A stretch of 64,000 nt of DNA, taken from NCBI RefSeq assembly GCF_024169515.1, contig NZ_JAMKCQ010000001.1, positions 496,001 through 560,000 on the forward strand, in the 5' to 3' direction. A program made the position numbers and the translations under genes. Shown here piece by piece: positions 21,695-32,719 of this stretch (positions within the stretch are counted from its first letter, which is position 1; each line of letters opens with the position of its first letter). Source of the DNA: Erwinia aphidicola. GTDB taxonomy: Bacteria; Pseudomonadota; Gammaproteobacteria; Enterobacterales; Enterobacteriaceae. The notes below the pieces were generated by a model. It saw only the letters and a program-made list of their open reading frames with translations. It did no database searches and was not told the DNA's origin.

Positions 21695-22534
21695 ATGAGC
21701 TCACTGCTGCGTATCCGTCAGCTGTATCCCAGCCTGGCACTGAATGAGCGCCGTCTGGCGGATTTCCTGCTGTCGCAGCCGGACCGTGCGCGCCATCTGA
21801 GTTCACAAAAGCTGGCTGACGAGTCAGGGGTGAGCCAGTCAAGCGTGGTGAAATTTGCCCAGAAGCTGGGTTACAAAGGCTTTCCGGCGCTGAAGCTGGC
21901 ACTGAGCGAGTCGCTGGCTGACAAAGATGCTATCACCGTGCACAACCACATTCTGAGCGACGATGCGTTAAAGGTGGTCGGTGAGAAGCTGTTTACCGAA
22001 AAGCAGTCGGCAATCCGCGCCACGCTGGATATCAACAGCGAGGAGATGCTGCTGGAAACGCTGCGCCTGCTGAAAAATGCCAAGCGTATCGTGCTGGTCG
22101 GTATTGGGGCTTCCGGCCTGGTGGCGAAAGATTTTTCCTGGAAGCTCATGAAGATTGGCATCAGCGCCGTTGCCGAGCAGGATATGCATGCGCTGCTGGC
22201 CAGCGTGCAGGCGCTCAGCCCCGGCGATGTGCTCCTGGCGATCTCCTACACCGGCGAGCGCCGCGAGATCAATCTGGCGGCGCAGGAAGCGCAGCGCATC
22301 GGTGCGACCGTGCTGGCCTTCACCGGCTTTACGCCTAACACCCTGCAGCAGTCCGCCAGCCACTGTCTCTACACCGTGGCGGAAGAGCAGACCACGCGCA
22401 GCGCGGCAATCTCCTCAACCACCGCCCAGCTGGCGCTGACCGACCTGCTGTTTATGGCGCTGATTCAGCGCGACCCGGAACGCGCCTCCAGCCATATCCG
22501 CCACAGTGAAGCGCTGGTGAAAAAACTGGTGTGA
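21695..22534 (+). CDS. yfhH: RpiR-family regulator YfhH, probable controller of murQP
   Basis: A 279-residue regulator. It has an N-terminal HTH_6 domain (about 1-75, 'DESGVSQSSVVKFAQKLGYKGFPALKLALSE' region) and a C-terminal SIS sugar-phosphate domain (about 120-260). It matches E. coli YfhH, including the C terminus ALVKKLV, better than E. coli MurR. The locus is also yfhH's, between pgpC and yfhL. The start at 21695 has AAGAGG upstream; an open extension to 21647 is not supported. Adjacency to murQP suggests MurNAc-6-P is the ligand. Confidence 0.9.
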   Translation: MSSLLRIRQLYPSLALNERRLADFLLSQPDRARHLSSQKLADESGVSQSSVVKFAQKLGYKGFPALKLALSESLADKDAITVHNHILSDDALKVVGEKLFTEKQSAIRATLDINSEEMLLETLRLLKNAKRIVLVGIGASGLVAKDFSWKLMKIGISAVAEQDMHALLASVQALSPGDVLLAISYTGERREINLAAQEAQRIGATVLAFTGFTPNTLQQSASHCLYTVAEEQTTRSAAISSTTAQLALTDLLFMALIQRDPERASSHIRHSEALVKKLV

Positions 22535-22559
22535 ATCGTCAGGGGACAAAGTATAATAT

Positions 22560-22598
22560 TCCCGGAAATTTATAAAAAATTCCGGGATTTTAATTTTT
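22560..22598 (+). terminator. Terminator of yfhH
   Basis: A CCCGGAA/TTCCGGG stem (22561-22567 with 22580-22586) is flanked by A/T pairs and followed by ATTTTAATTTTT. It starts about 25 bases after the yfhH stop codon. Confidence 0.8.
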
Positions 22599-22712
22599 GA
22601 TATATGGAAACTGCATTAATCAGATGTTAATAATCTCACTTTCTTTTAGGGACCCGAGCTTACAGAGACAGATGCAATCACCCTGCTCGCAGAATTTTAA
22701 TGGACATATAAA

Positions 22713-23690
22713 ATGTTAAACGTAACATTACACTTAAAAAAATCACAACATTTGAACCAGTATATTTACGGGTTTTTAATGCTGCAACGCACTGGGATGC
22801 TTAAAATAAAAAGCATCATCCATGACAGCTCATTAAAAAAACATATCCTTCGTGCAAACATACAAGGCTTGAAAATCGTATATGACGCTGAGGATGGGGA
22901 TCATTTTGAGAGAGGCTTCTTTTCGCAACCTGATTATGAATGGTGTGATTTTTATTATAAAAGAAGCTGCAGTGATTCATTGCTAATGAAATACCCTAAG
23001 TGTCGACCATTAACATTCAACTACAGTTTAACGCCCTCGCATAGCAGAATTGACTACCTTAATCAAAGTTTTCGTCGTTTTTTGGGAAAAGGTGATATTC
23101 GCCATTACGATCTTGAGGTAACACCTGCTTACTCATCTCAACCCAAGATTCTTTATATCACAGGTTTATGGGATCCTATGGAATCATATGATCCTGAAGT
23201 GCAGAGAGAGATTGAAGAGATCACAATGAAAAGAATCTCAATCCTGAGAACTTTAAAACGTCACTATTCTCATTGTGCAACATTTGGTGTTGATGGCGAT
23301 CGTGATTTCACTCGTCGCGTGGCTGGGGAGTTTATCCTTCCAAAAAAAATGACAAATAGACCTCATTTCATCAGCATGATGAAAACTCATGACATATGCA
23401 TCACGACTAATGGTTTGCATAATTCGATTGGTTGGCGATTTGGAGAATTTGTAGCTTCTTCCAGAGCTATTATTTCTGAAAAATTACATTATAAAGTTCC
23501 CGGGAGTTTTTCTGATGGTGATAACTACCTCAGCTTCAATAATGAAGATAGTCTTTTAAATAATTTATCCAAATTATTGGAAAATCATGACATGCGTTTC
23601 TCAATGATGATTAAAAATCAAAATTATTACAAAAAGCATGTGCGTCCGGATATTCTTATAATGAATACGATAATTGAAAGCAGGGTGTAA
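22713..23690 (+). CDS. Glycosyltransferase-like protein of unknown function, AT-rich insertion
   Basis: A 325-residue predicted cytosolic protein not recognised as a named family member. The C-terminal third ('MMKTHDICITTNGLHNSIGWRFGEFVASSRAIISE', then a shifting-load pattern ending 'YYKKHVRPD') resembles the nucleotide-sugar half of GT-B glycosyltransferases that act in sugar transfer or capsule-type pathways. No signal peptide or TM helix is seen. Base and codon use are strikingly AT-rich (many AAA, ATA, TTA codons) compared with both neighbours, which marks recent acquisition. No clear ribosome site precedes ATG 22713; ATG at 22779 or 22797 are alternatives. It ends 3 bases before yfhL and has no partner genes nearby. 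Confidence 0.6.
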   Translation: MLNVTLHLKKSQHLNQYIYGFLMLQRTGMLKIKSIIHDSSLKKHILRANIQGLKIVYDAEDGDHFERGFFSQPDYEWCDFYYKRSCSDSLLMKYPKCRPLTFNYSLTPSHSRIDYLNQSFRRFLGKGDIRHYDLEVTPAYSSQPKILYITGLWDPMESYDPEVQREIEEITMKRISILRTLKRHYSHCATFGVDGDRDFTRRVAGEFILPKKMTNRPHFISMMKTHDICITTNGLHNSIGWRFGEFVASSRAIISEKLHYKVPGSFSDGDNYLSFNNEDSLLNNLSKLLENHDMRFSMMIKNQNYYKKHVRPDILIMNTIIESRV

Positions 23691-23693
23691 CAT

Positions 23694-23948
23694 ATGGCGC
23701 TGCTGATCACCAAAAAATGTATCAATTGCGATATGTGTGAGCCGGAGTGCCCGAACCAGGCGATTGCGATGGGGGATGAGTTCTACGAAATTGACGGCGA
23801 GCGCTGTACCGAATGCATCGGACACTACGACGCCCCTACCTGTCAGCAGGTCTGCCCGATTGATAACACCATTATTGTTGACCCACAGCGCATTGAGAGC
23901 AATGAGCAGCTGTGGGACAAGTTTGTAGAACTGCATACGACAGGTTAA
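23694..23948 (+). CDS. yfhL: 2[4Fe-4S] ferredoxin YfhL
   Basis: An 84-residue ferredoxin. The first cluster motif is C-x2-C-x2-C-x3-C ('[12 protein letters not shown]'). The second is of the extended type, with [13 protein letters not shown] and a later 'QVCPID', as in Allochromatium-type ferredoxins. It is close to E. coli YfhL in sequence and site. Its stop codon overlaps the convergent acpS stop by 4 bases. In this genome a foreign gene abuts it upstream, so its native promoter must lie in or before that gene. Confidence 0.95.
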   Translation: MALLITKKCINCDMCEPECPNQAIAMGDEFYEIDGERCTECIGHYDAPTCQQVCPIDNTIIVDPQRIESNEQLWDKFVELHTTG

Positions 23949-24325
23949 TTTTCGATAATCACCGTAGCACAGGCATAATGGCGCTCGTCGGCCAGCGTGA
24001 CGTGGACGTGTGCCACGCCGAGCTTATTCGCCACTTCCTGCGCGTGCTGGAAAAAGCGCAGGCCGGGTTTGCCCAGCTCATCGTTGTAAACTTCAAACTG
24101 ATTAAACGCCAGCCCACCGCGGATCCCGGTGCCGAAGGCTTTCGCCGCCGCTTCTTTTACCGCAAAACGTTTAGCCAGAAAGCGCACCGGCTGCTGATGG
24201 GCCTGATACTGCCGCCATTCATTATCACTCAACACCCGCTTTGCCAGCCGATCGCCGGAGCGGGAGATCACCCCTTCAATACGGGCGATCTCCACGATGT
24301 CGGTGCCGAGGCCGAGAATAGCCAT
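23945..24325 (-). CDS. acpS: Holo-[acyl-carrier-protein] synthase
   Basis: A 126-residue enzyme that transfers 4'-phosphopantetheine from CoA to Ser of acyl carrier protein, essential for fatty acid synthesis. It has the N-terminal '[13 protein letters not shown]' with the Mg-binding Asp, and '[21 protein letters not shown]'. Its ATG overlaps the pdxJ stop codon (TAATG), so the two are coupled, as in E. coli. Confidence 0.98.
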   Translation of the reverse strand: MAILGLGTDIVEIARIEGVISRSGDRLAKRVLSDNEWRQYQAHQQPVRFLAKRFAVKEAAAKAFGTGIRGGLAFNQFEVYNDELGKPGLRFFQHAQEVANKLGVAHVHVTLADERHYACATVIIEN

Positions 24326-25056
24326 TAGCGACGCGCTTCCCGCATCAGCTGCTTCATCTCTTTCACTGCGTCAGCCAGCCCGCTGAAGAGCGCCCGGCCA
24401 ATAATTGCATGGCCGATGTTCAGCTCATGCATCTCCGGCAGAACCGCAATCGGCTGGACGTTATGGTAGGTGAGGCCGTGGCCCGCATTGACCTTCAGGC
24501 CTTTGCCTGCGGCGTAGGTGGCCGCCTCGGCAATACGTGCCAGCTCGGCGTCACGCTCCGGGCCTTCTGCGGCTTCAGCGTAGGCACCGGTGTGGATTTC
24601 GATGTAGGGAGCGCCCGCCGCCACGGCGGCGTCAATCTGGCGATGGTCGGCATCAATAAACAGGGAGACCAGAATACCAGCCGCATTAAGGCGCTGTACT
24701 GCCGCCGTCACTTTATCCTGCTGGCCGGCAACATCCAGCCCTCCCTCGGTGGTCACTTCTTCACGCTTTTCCGGCACCAGACAGCAGAAATGCGGCACGA
24801 CCTCGCAGGCGATATCGACCATCTCATCGGTGACGGCCATTTCCAGGTTCATGCGCGTCTGAATGGTCTGACGCAGAATGCGCACATCGCGGTCGGTGAT
24901 ATGACGGCGATCTTCGCGCAGGTGTACGGTAATGCCATCGGCACCGGCCTGTTCGGAGACAAACGCCGCCTGTACCGGGTCGGGATATTGCGTGCCGCGC
25001 GCATTACGCACGGTGGCCACGTGATCGATATTAACGCCTAACAACAACTCAGCCAT
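24325..25056 (-). CDS. pdxJ: Pyridoxine 5'-phosphate synthase
   Basis: A 243-residue TIM-barrel enzyme that condenses 1-deoxy-D-xylulose 5-phosphate with 3-amino-2-oxopropyl phosphate to give pyridoxine 5'-phosphate, the last ring-forming step of vitamin B6 synthesis. The N terminus '[17 protein letters not shown]' and '[14 protein letters not shown]' are family signatures, and the length equals E. coli PdxJ. It lies downstream of recO with a 74-base gap and is coupled to acpS. Confidence 0.98.
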   Translation of the reverse strand: MAELLLGVNIDHVATVRNARGTQYPDPVQAAFVSEQAGADGITVHLREDRRHITDRDVRILRQTIQTRMNLEMAVTDEMVDIACEVVPHFCCLVPEKREEVTTEGGLDVAGQQDKVTAAVQRLNAAGILVSLFIDADHRQIDAAVAAGAPYIEIHTGAYAEAAEGPERDAELARIAEAATYAAGKGLKVNAGHGLTYHNVQPIAVLPEMHELNIGHAIIGRALFSGLADAVKEMKQLMREARR

Positions 25057-25130
25057 GACAGTCCTCAGATTATCGCGAAGGGTTTTGTCGAGTGTACAAC
25101 GTTCAGCAGCCCGAAGGGTATGACCTGTGG

Positions 25131-25868
25131 CTATTCGTCCGCGGCTGGCGCTGCGTCCGCTGGTTTTCTCGGCAAAAACTGACGAAAAAGCTCGGTGCTC
25201 TTGAGAGGTTTACCGCCAAGGTAAGGCTTCAGCGCAATGCGGGTGAAGCGCTTGGCGGCGCGCAGGGTATCGGCATCGGGGAATTCACGCTGGTAGAGCG
25301 CGCGCAGGTGGCGTCCGGTAAAGCTGCGGTTGTTCACCACCAGACTGGCAATAAAGCCCTTCTCTTCACGATAGCTATAGGTCATCTCATCGGCGACCTC
25401 TTCGCCGCTGCCCGCGCAGTGCAGGAAATCAACGCCGTAGCCAAGATGGCCGAGCATCGCCAGCTCAAAGCGCCTCAGCGTAGGTTCCGGCGAGCCGGTC
25501 ACGCCTGCCAGCCCCTGAATGCAGTGCAGATAGTCAAAAAACAGCTCGCTGAAAGCCGTTTCGTGTTCCAGCACGCGGGAAAGCAGTTCGTTGACGTAGA
25601 GACCACAGTAGAGAGTAATACCGGAGAGAGGCAGCGCCAGAGAGACAGGTTCAGCCCCGCGCAGCGTTTTCACTTCGCCGCGACCGCCCCAGCGCACCAG
25701 CAGCGGGGTGAAAGGCTGTAATGCGCCCTTCAGGCTGGAGCGTTTGGAACGGGCACCTTTGGCCAGTACCCGTACCCTGCCGTGCTGTTCGGAGAACAGG
25801 TCAAGCAGCAGGCTGGTTTCGCTCCAGGGGCGTCCATGCAGGACAAACGCGCGTTGCCAGCCTTCCAT
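25131..25868 (-). CDS. recO: DNA repair protein RecO
   Basis: A 245-residue protein of the RecFOR pathway that displaces SSB and loads RecA on gapped DNA. An N-terminal OB fold (about 1-80, beginning [11 protein letters not shown]) precedes a helical domain. Sequence is collinear with E. coli RecO except for a different C-terminal tail. It starts 5 bases after the era stop, in the rnc-era-recO operon. Confidence 0.97.
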   Translation of the reverse strand: MEGWQRAFVLHGRPWSETSLLLDLFSEQHGRVRVLAKGARSKRSSLKGALQPFTPLLVRWGGRGEVKTLRGAEPVSLALPLSGITLYCGLYVNELLSRVLEHETAFSELFFDYLHCIQGLAGVTGSPEPTLRRFELAMLGHLGYGVDFLHCAGSGEEVADEMTYSYREEKGFIASLVVNNRSFTGRHLRALYQREFPDADTLRAAKRFTRIALKPYLGGKPLKSTELFRQFLPRKPADAAPAADE

Positions 25869-25873
25869 CAGGT

Positions 25874-27459
<1,586 letters not shown>

Positions 27460-27488
27460 TTACCAATTTCTGAATGCGTCAATTATGC

Positions 27489-27541
27489 TGCACACGGAAC
27501 AGGGCTGAGCCTGTACACCAACACGATCTGTTTCGTGTGCA
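27489..27541 (-). promoter_or_regulatory. Long stem-loop in the rnc leader, probable RNase III autoregulatory site
   Basis: TGCACACGAAACAG and CTGTTCCGTGTGCA on the minus strand can form 14 pairs with one A-C mismatch around a 25-base loop. It lies 33-85 bases upstream of rnc, where E. coli rnc mRNA is cleaved by its own product. Confidence 0.7.
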
Positions 27542-27566
27542 GTGGCCTGGTATACGACCAGGCCAC
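27542..27566 (-). terminator. Perfect hairpin after lepB
   Basis: A 10-bp perfect stem GTGGCCTGGT/ACCAGGCCAC has a 5-base loop. It lies between the lepB stop and the rnc leader stem-loop. No T-run follows, so it may be a partial terminator or part of the leader fold. Confidence 0.5.
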
Positions 27567-27595
27567 CCGTAGTTAATGTTGCCCGCTGGCAAACA

Positions 27596-28552
27596 TTAGT
27601 GAATACCGCCAATCCTGCTGAGACGAACGCCCGTTGGCCATTCCCCTTCCTGCTTGTCAAAGCTCATCCAGATGGCGGTGGCTTTGCCTACCAGATTACG
27701 CTCCGGGACAAAGCCCCAGTAACGGCTGTCTGCGCTGTTGTCGCGGTTATCACCCATCATAAAGTACATGCCTTGCGGCACGACCCAGCTTGACTGCGGC
27801 TGGCCCGGCTGCTGGTAATATGAACCCGGCTGACTCTGCGCCTGGGTTACCAGCAGGATACGGTGGGTGACATCGCCCAGCGTCTCGTTGCGGGTGGCTA
27901 AACGCAGGCCGCCCTGCATCGATTCGCCCTGTGGTACCTGATAGAAACCGTTGCCAACTTCGTTACCGCTGAAGCCGCTAAAGGTCTGAATAAAGTCGCT
28001 TGGCTGCACGTCTGAATAGGTCACTGCCAGCGCTTTATCGCACGGCGTGCCGCCATCACAGGCGGGCTGAATTGAGACCGTTTTGCTCAACGGATCGTAC
28101 ACCACGCGGTCACCCGGCAGGCCAACAACGCGCTTAATGTAATCCAGGCTCGGATCTTTCGGGTATTTAAATACCGCGATATCCCCGCGCTTCGGATGGC
28201 CAGTTTCGATCAGCGTGGTCTGAGTAATCGGATCTTTAATCCCGTAGGCGTATTTCTCTACCAGGATAAAGTCACCAATCAGCAGCGTTGGCATCATTGA
28301 ACCGGAAGGGATCTGGAACGGCTCATAGATAAATGAGCGCACCACAAACACCACGAACAGCACCGGGAATACCGATGCCGTGGTTTCCACCCAACCCGGC
28401 TGCTTGTCAGCCTTGGTTTCCGCAATGCCTTCGGCCTGCGCCGCCGCGCGTTTGGCGCGACGGGCCGGCGCCCATTTGAACTTATCGATGCACCAGACAA
28501 TACCGGTGACGAGCGTTGCTATCGCCAAAATCAGGGCGAACATATTAGCCAT
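27596..28552 (-). CDS. lepB: Signal peptidase I
   Basis: A 318-residue inner-membrane serine protease that removes Sec and Tat signal peptides on the periplasmic side. Two TM helices are at about 4-22 and 58-76. The catalytic dyad is Ser85 in 'PSGSMMPTL' and Lys140 in 'YIKRVVGLPGD'. Box E is 'GDNRDNSADSRYWGFVP'. It is slightly shorter than the E. coli enzyme in the cytosolic linker. It follows lepA by 29 bases as a lepA-lepB unit. Confidence 0.98.
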   Translation of the reverse strand: MANMFALILAIATLVTGIVWCIDKFKWAPARRAKRAAAQAEGIAETKADKQPGWVETTASVFPVLFVVFVVRSFIYEPFQIPSGSMMPTLLIGDFILVEKYAYGIKDPITQTTLIETGHPKRGDIAVFKYPKDPSLDYIKRVVGLPGDRVVYDPLSKTVSIQPACDGGTPCDKALAVTYSDVQPSDFIQTFSGFSGNEVGNGFYQVPQGESMQGGLRLATRNETLGDVTHRILLVTQAQSQPGSYYQQPGQPQSSWVVPQGMYFMMGDNRDNSADSRYWGFVPERNLVGKATAIWMSFDKQEGEWPTGVRLSRIGGIH

Positions 28553-28581
28553 TCCAGTTCCCTCAAAGCCCGAATTCGGGC

Positions 28582-30381
28582 TTATTTGCTGTCTTTACCT
28601 ACGTGCAGAATGGCCAGGAACGCTTCCTGCGGCAACTCAACGTTACCCACCTGCTTCATACGTTTCTTACCGTCTTTCTGTTTCTGCAGCAGCTTTTTCT
28701 TACGGCTGACGTCACCGCCATAGCACTTAGCCAGCACGTTTTTACGCAGCTGTTTCACCGTTGAACGGGCAATAATGTGGTTGCCAATGGCCGCCTGAAT
28801 CGCGATGTCGAACTGCTGACGCGGGATCAGGTCTTTCATTTTCTCGACCAGCTCGCGGCCGCGGTACGGCGCGTTGTCGTTGTGGGTGATCAGCGCCAGC
28901 GCATCGACGCGCTCGGAGTTAATCAGAACATCAACGCGCACCATGTTGGACGCCTGGAAGCGTTTGAAGTTGTAGTCCAGCGACGCGTAGCCACGGGACG
29001 TTGACTTCAGACGGTCGAAGAAGTCGAGTACCACTTCCGCCATCGGGATTTCATAGGTCAGCGCAACCTGGTTACCGTGGTAAACCATGTTGGTCTGCAC
29101 GCCGCGCTTCTCGATACAGAGCGTAATGACGTTGCCGAGGAACTCCTGCGGCAGCAGCATGTGACACTCGGCGATGGGCTCGCGCAGCTCTTCAATGTTG
29201 TTCAGCGGCGGCAGTTTACCCGGGCTGTCCACATAGATGATCTGGTTGTCGGTGGTCACCACTTCGTAAACCACGGTAGGTGCCGTGGTGATCAGCTCGA
29301 GATCGTACTCACGCTCCAGACGTTCCTGGATGATCTCCATGTGCAACAGACCCAGGAAGCCACAGCGGAAGCCAAAGCCCAGCGCGGTAGAGCTTTCCGG
29401 CTCATAGAACAGGGAAGCATCGTTCAGGCTCAGCTTGCCAAGCGCATCACGGAAGGCTTCATAGTCGTCAGAGCTGATGGGGAACAGACCGGCGTAAACC
29501 TGCGGCTTCACTTTTTTAAAGCCTGGCAATGCTTTGTCAGCGGGGTTACGTGACTGGGTCAGAGTATCCCCGACCGGAGCGCCAAGAATGTCCTTGATAG
29601 CACATACCAGCCAGCCTACTTCACCACAGTTCAGCACGTCGGTATCAACGCGCTTCGGCGTGAAGATACCCAGACGGTCAGCGTTATAAACCTGACCGGT
29701 GCTCATCACCTTAATTTTGTCGCCTTTACGCATGGTGCCGTTTTTGATACGCACAAGCGAGACGACGCCAAGGTAGTTGTCGAACCAGGAGTCGATGATC
29801 AGCGCCTGCAGCGGGGCTTCCGGGTCACCTTCCGGCGGTGGAATGTCGCGCACCAGGCGCTCGAGCACGTCAGGCACGCCGATACCGGTTTTCGCTGAAC
29901 AGCGCACCGCATCAGTGGCATCAATGCCGACAATATCTTCAATCTCCTGCGCCACGCGATCCGGATCGGCCGCCGGCAGGTCAATTTTGTTCAGTACAGG
30001 TACGACTTCCAGATCCATTTCCATCGCGGTGTAGCAGTTTGCCAGGGTCTGAGCTTCTACGCCCTGCCCGGCATCCACCACCAGCAATGCACCTTCACAG
30101 GCCGCCAGCGAGCGCGAAACTTCATAGGAGAAGTCAACGTGTCCCGGAGTGTCGATAAAATTGAGCTGGTAAGTTTTACCATCGGGTGAATGGTAATCGA
30201 GCGTCACGCTCTGCGCTTTAATGGTGATGCCGCGCTCACGCTCTAAATCCATGGAATCCAGAACCTGCGCAGCCATTTCGCGTTCGGTTAACCCGCCGCA
30301 AATCTGGATCAGACGGTCAGAGAGCGTGGATTTACCGTGGTCGATGTGGGCGATGATAGAAAAGTTTCTTATGTGCTTCAT
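28582..30381 (-). CDS. lepA: Elongation factor 4 (LepA)
   Basis: A 599-residue ribosome-associated GTPase, with roles in translation fidelity or initiation and 30S assembly under stress. It has G1 'AHIDHGKST', G3 'DTPGHVDF' and G4 '[10 protein letters not shown]'. EF-G-like domains II, III and V and the LepA-specific C-terminal domain ('[25 protein letters not shown]') follow. Length equals E. coli LepA. Confidence 0.99.
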   Translation of the reverse strand: MKHIRNFSIIAHIDHGKSTLSDRLIQICGGLTEREMAAQVLDSMDLERERGITIKAQSVTLDYHSPDGKTYQLNFIDTPGHVDFSYEVSRSLAACEGALLVVDAGQGVEAQTLANCYTAMEMDLEVVPVLNKIDLPAADPDRVAQEIEDIVGIDATDAVRCSAKTGIGVPDVLERLVRDIPPPEGDPEAPLQALIIDSWFDNYLGVVSLVRIKNGTMRKGDKIKVMSTGQVYNADRLGIFTPKRVDTDVLNCGEVGWLVCAIKDILGAPVGDTLTQSRNPADKALPGFKKVKPQVYAGLFPISSDDYEAFRDALGKLSLNDASLFYEPESSTALGFGFRCGFLGLLHMEIIQERLEREYDLELITTAPTVVYEVVTTDNQIIYVDSPGKLPPLNNIEELREPIAECHMLLPQEFLGNVITLCIEKRGVQTNMVYHGNQVALTYEIPMAEVVLDFFDRLKSTSRGYASLDYNFKRFQASNMVRVDVLINSERVDALALITHNDNAPYRGRELVEKMKDLIPRQQFDIAIQAAIGNHIIARSTVKQLRKNVLAKCYGGDVSRKKKLLQKQKDGKKRMKQVGNVELPQEAFLAILHVGKDSK

Positions 30382-30618
30382 TATTGAGATTTTTCTGCCT
30401 TACAAATTCTGGAACTCTCGCGATGCGAAGCAGGAGAGCGTGATATCACAGGCGGACACTGGCCCGAAAGGCAGCATTCTACACTACATATCAAAGGGGT
30501 GGAATCTTCGCAGGCAGGCAATAGTGCACGCAAAGGCATATCAACGAGGAAATAAGATTTGAACCAGCGTGGAACGGGGCTGACGGCAGGATAAACCCGC
30601 CGCCAGATTCGAGGCCAG

Positions 30619-31083
30619 TCAGGCATCGGTAGTGACGTGCAGCGCGTCAGGAGGCAGTGCAACGCTGAGGATCACCGGCTGGAAAGAGGCTGAACGGCCC
30701 AGAATGCTGGAGATACCTTTTGCAATAATAAAACCGCCCACGCCGCCCAGCAGCGCGCCGCTGGCCGCGGCCAGATCGCTGTGGAACAGCATCTGGAAGA
30801 CGCCGGCCAGGACGAATAAACCGATAAGCGGCGTCATATAAACCAGAAATGCCGAACTCAGCAGGCTGGTTTCGGCAATGCCTAATTCAATACGCTGGCC
30901 CGGCTGCAGCGGCTCGACGCTGGTGATTTTCATCACGTGCGCATTTTTTGGCCCCAGCTTGTTCAGCATATGGCTGCCACACCCCTTGCGGGCAGAGCAG
31001 CTGCTGCAGGAAGTTTTCATTTCGGAGTGCAGTGTGGCAATACCATTCTGCCACGAGACCACCGTCGCCCATTCTCTCATCAT
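30619..31083 (-). CDS. rseC: SoxR-reducing / sigmaE-associated membrane protein RseC
   Basis: A 154-residue inner-membrane protein with two TM helices (about 73-90 and 97-118). An N-terminal cysteine cluster 'CSSCSARKGCG' can ligate an Fe-S centre. In E. coli, RseC has been linked to sigmaE activity and to reducing SoxR. The start ATGATGA overlaps the rseB stop; the first ATG (31083) aligns with the E. coli N terminus. The 237-base gap to lepA shows only the likely lepA promoter region and no further gene. Confidence 0.94.
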   Translation of the reverse strand: MMREWATVVSWQNGIATLHSEMKTSCSSCSARKGCGSHMLNKLGPKNAHVMKITSVEPLQPGQRIELGIAETSLLSSAFLVYMTPLIGLFVLAGVFQMLFHSDLAAASGALLGGVGGFIIAKGISSILGRSASFQPVILSVALPPDALHVTTDA

Positions 31084-32036
31084 GGTGTTTTACCCATCGT
31101 CACGCTGTCAGCAATACGTTTAGCGGTGGCAGGAGGCAGTTCGCCCACTACCGTAATTTCCGCATTATTACGCACTTCAGTCTGCACCGTACGACGCCCA
31201 GTGCGCAACTGCTGTGGCGAACTGCTTTTATCCGCCATCGTCACGTTGATGGAAAAACTGAACAGACCATCGGAGTAGAGCCGGGATTCCACCGGGCGAT
31301 CAAGCGAAGGTAGCTGGCGGCGGCTCTGGGCGATCTCTTTCATTCCGGCGGGCAGCCAGCCAGCTTTCCAGTTGAAGGTCACCGCACCGCTGGTAGGTAC
31401 CGAAAGCACCGGCGGCAGCTTAGCGGTTTCCAGGCCCTGCATAATCTTACGTACGCCGTCATCCACCGCGAAGCTGACCACGCGGTACTGTTCCAGCGTC
31501 TCGCCGTCGCGGTCCATCAGGTCAACCCGCAGCGGCAGCTTAGTGTCGCTGTCCAGCCAGACAATGTAACCGTAGCGCGTACCATCACGCGGCACGATGC
31601 GGATCACTTCGCACAGCTGGTCGGCAATGCGCGTGCGGCCAACGGAGACAAAATCATAGGTCGCGGCAAGCTGCTGAAAATCGGCATACACCAGCGCCGG
31701 CAACGAATCAACAATGTGATCCCCGGTCATGGTGAACGGTTCCAGCCCCGCTTCAAAATAGCTGACCTCATTGCCGCGCTGGATAATCTCACGGCGCGGC
31801 CCATCCATCTGCAACAGCTGGGCAAAGACTTTGTTGTCGATAACGGTATGACGGTAGCGAAGCGATTCAATGCCCATGCGGGAGACATTGATATAGGCAA
31901 GTTCGTAACTGAGAGACTGGCTGGCCTGCTCCATCTGTTGCAATAGTGCCCCGGACGGCGTTTGCGCGGCCGGGGCGACAGAGGAGTACATCAGGCTGCC
32001 AGCCATAAGGCTGACTGCACACCAAAGCTGCTTCAT
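31080..32036 (-). CDS. rseB: Periplasmic negative regulator of sigmaE, RseB
   Basis: A 318-residue periplasmic protein with a signal peptide (about 1-23, cleavage after VAPAA). A MucB/RseB N-terminal lipoprotein-like fold and a smaller C-terminal domain follow. It binds the RseA periplasmic domain and blocks DegS cleavage until displaced by off-pathway LPS. Its ATG overlaps the rseA stop codon. Confidence 0.96.
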   Translation of the reverse strand: MKQLWCAVSLMAGSLMYSSVAPAAQTPSGALLQQMEQASQSLSYELAYINVSRMGIESLRYRHTVIDNKVFAQLLQMDGPRREIIQRGNEVSYFEAGLEPFTMTGDHIVDSLPALVYADFQQLAATYDFVSVGRTRIADQLCEVIRIVPRDGTRYGYIVWLDSDTKLPLRVDLMDRDGETLEQYRVVSFAVDDGVRKIMQGLETAKLPPVLSVPTSGAVTFNWKAGWLPAGMKEIAQSRRQLPSLDRPVESRLYSDGLFSFSINVTMADKSSSPQQLRTGRRTVQTEVRNNAEITVVGELPPATAKRIADSVTMGKTP

Positions 32037-32689
32037 TACTGCGATTGCATTCCTAACGACTGGTTACCTGGAACCTGAGCAGCAGCCTGCTGATCGGGGC
32101 TTTGCTCAAACTGCAGCTGTTCAGCATGCAGACGGCGTTGCAGTTCATAGTCCTGCAGCAGCGCATTCACGCGGCGGCGCTGGTCCTGAACCTGCTGGTT
32201 AGCGTTGCTATTGTTAGTGTTCGCGTTGTCTGCGGGCACACCCAGGCTAACCTGGGAAGCCTGCCCCATCATCGGCAGCGTGTTAAACACCGGGGCGTCG
32301 GAAGACTGACCGACCACCGGTTTATTGTACTGCTGCACGCCGACAATCACGGCCAAAGAAACGCAAGCGGCGACGCCAACCTGAGTAATCTGAGCTGCCC
32401 ACGGGCGCACTTTTGCCCAGCACGGCATCACGGCAGCCTGTTCAGGTTTAGGCTGTGCTTCAACAATCAGAGGAGTGACTTTCTGCGCTGGCTCGTTCTC
32501 AATCGCCGCCATAACGCGCGCGGAGATATCAAAATCGAGCAGCTGAGGAACATCACCGCGCAATGTGTCGCGAATCAGGTGATAGCTTTCCCAGTTTTTC
32601 TGCAGCACAACGTCTTTAGACAACGCGGAAATGGCTTCATTATCCAGCGTTTCACCGTCCATCAGAGCGGAAAGTTGTTCTTTCTGCAT
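32036..32689 (-). CDS. rseA: Anti-sigmaE factor RseA
   Basis: A 217-residue single-pass inner-membrane protein. The cytosolic domain (about 1-100) binds sigmaE, a TM helix lies at about 101-118 ('ITQVGVAACVSLAVIVGV'), and the periplasmic domain binds RseB and is cut by DegS and then RseP. The C-terminal part is rich in Gln and Asn. It starts 30 bases after rpoE. Confidence 0.97.
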   Translation of the reverse strand: MQKEQLSALMDGETLDNEAISALSKDVVLQKNWESYHLIRDTLRGDVPQLLDFDISARVMAAIENEPAQKVTPLIVEAQPKPEQAAVMPCWAKVRPWAAQITQVGVAACVSLAVIVGVQQYNKPVVGQSSDAPVFNTLPMMGQASQVSLGVPADNANTNNSNANQQVQDQRRRVNALLQDYELQRRLHAEQLQFEQSPDQQAAAQVPGNQSLGMQSQ

Positions 32690-32719
32690 ACCTCAATACC
32701 CTTCCTGTGTCCGCTATCG

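Noticed and set aside
21695..22534. Naming the regulator next to murQ as MurR
   Set aside because: The sequence, the C terminus and the locus match E. coli YfhH rather than MurR, so yfhH was used and the MurNAc role kept as inference.
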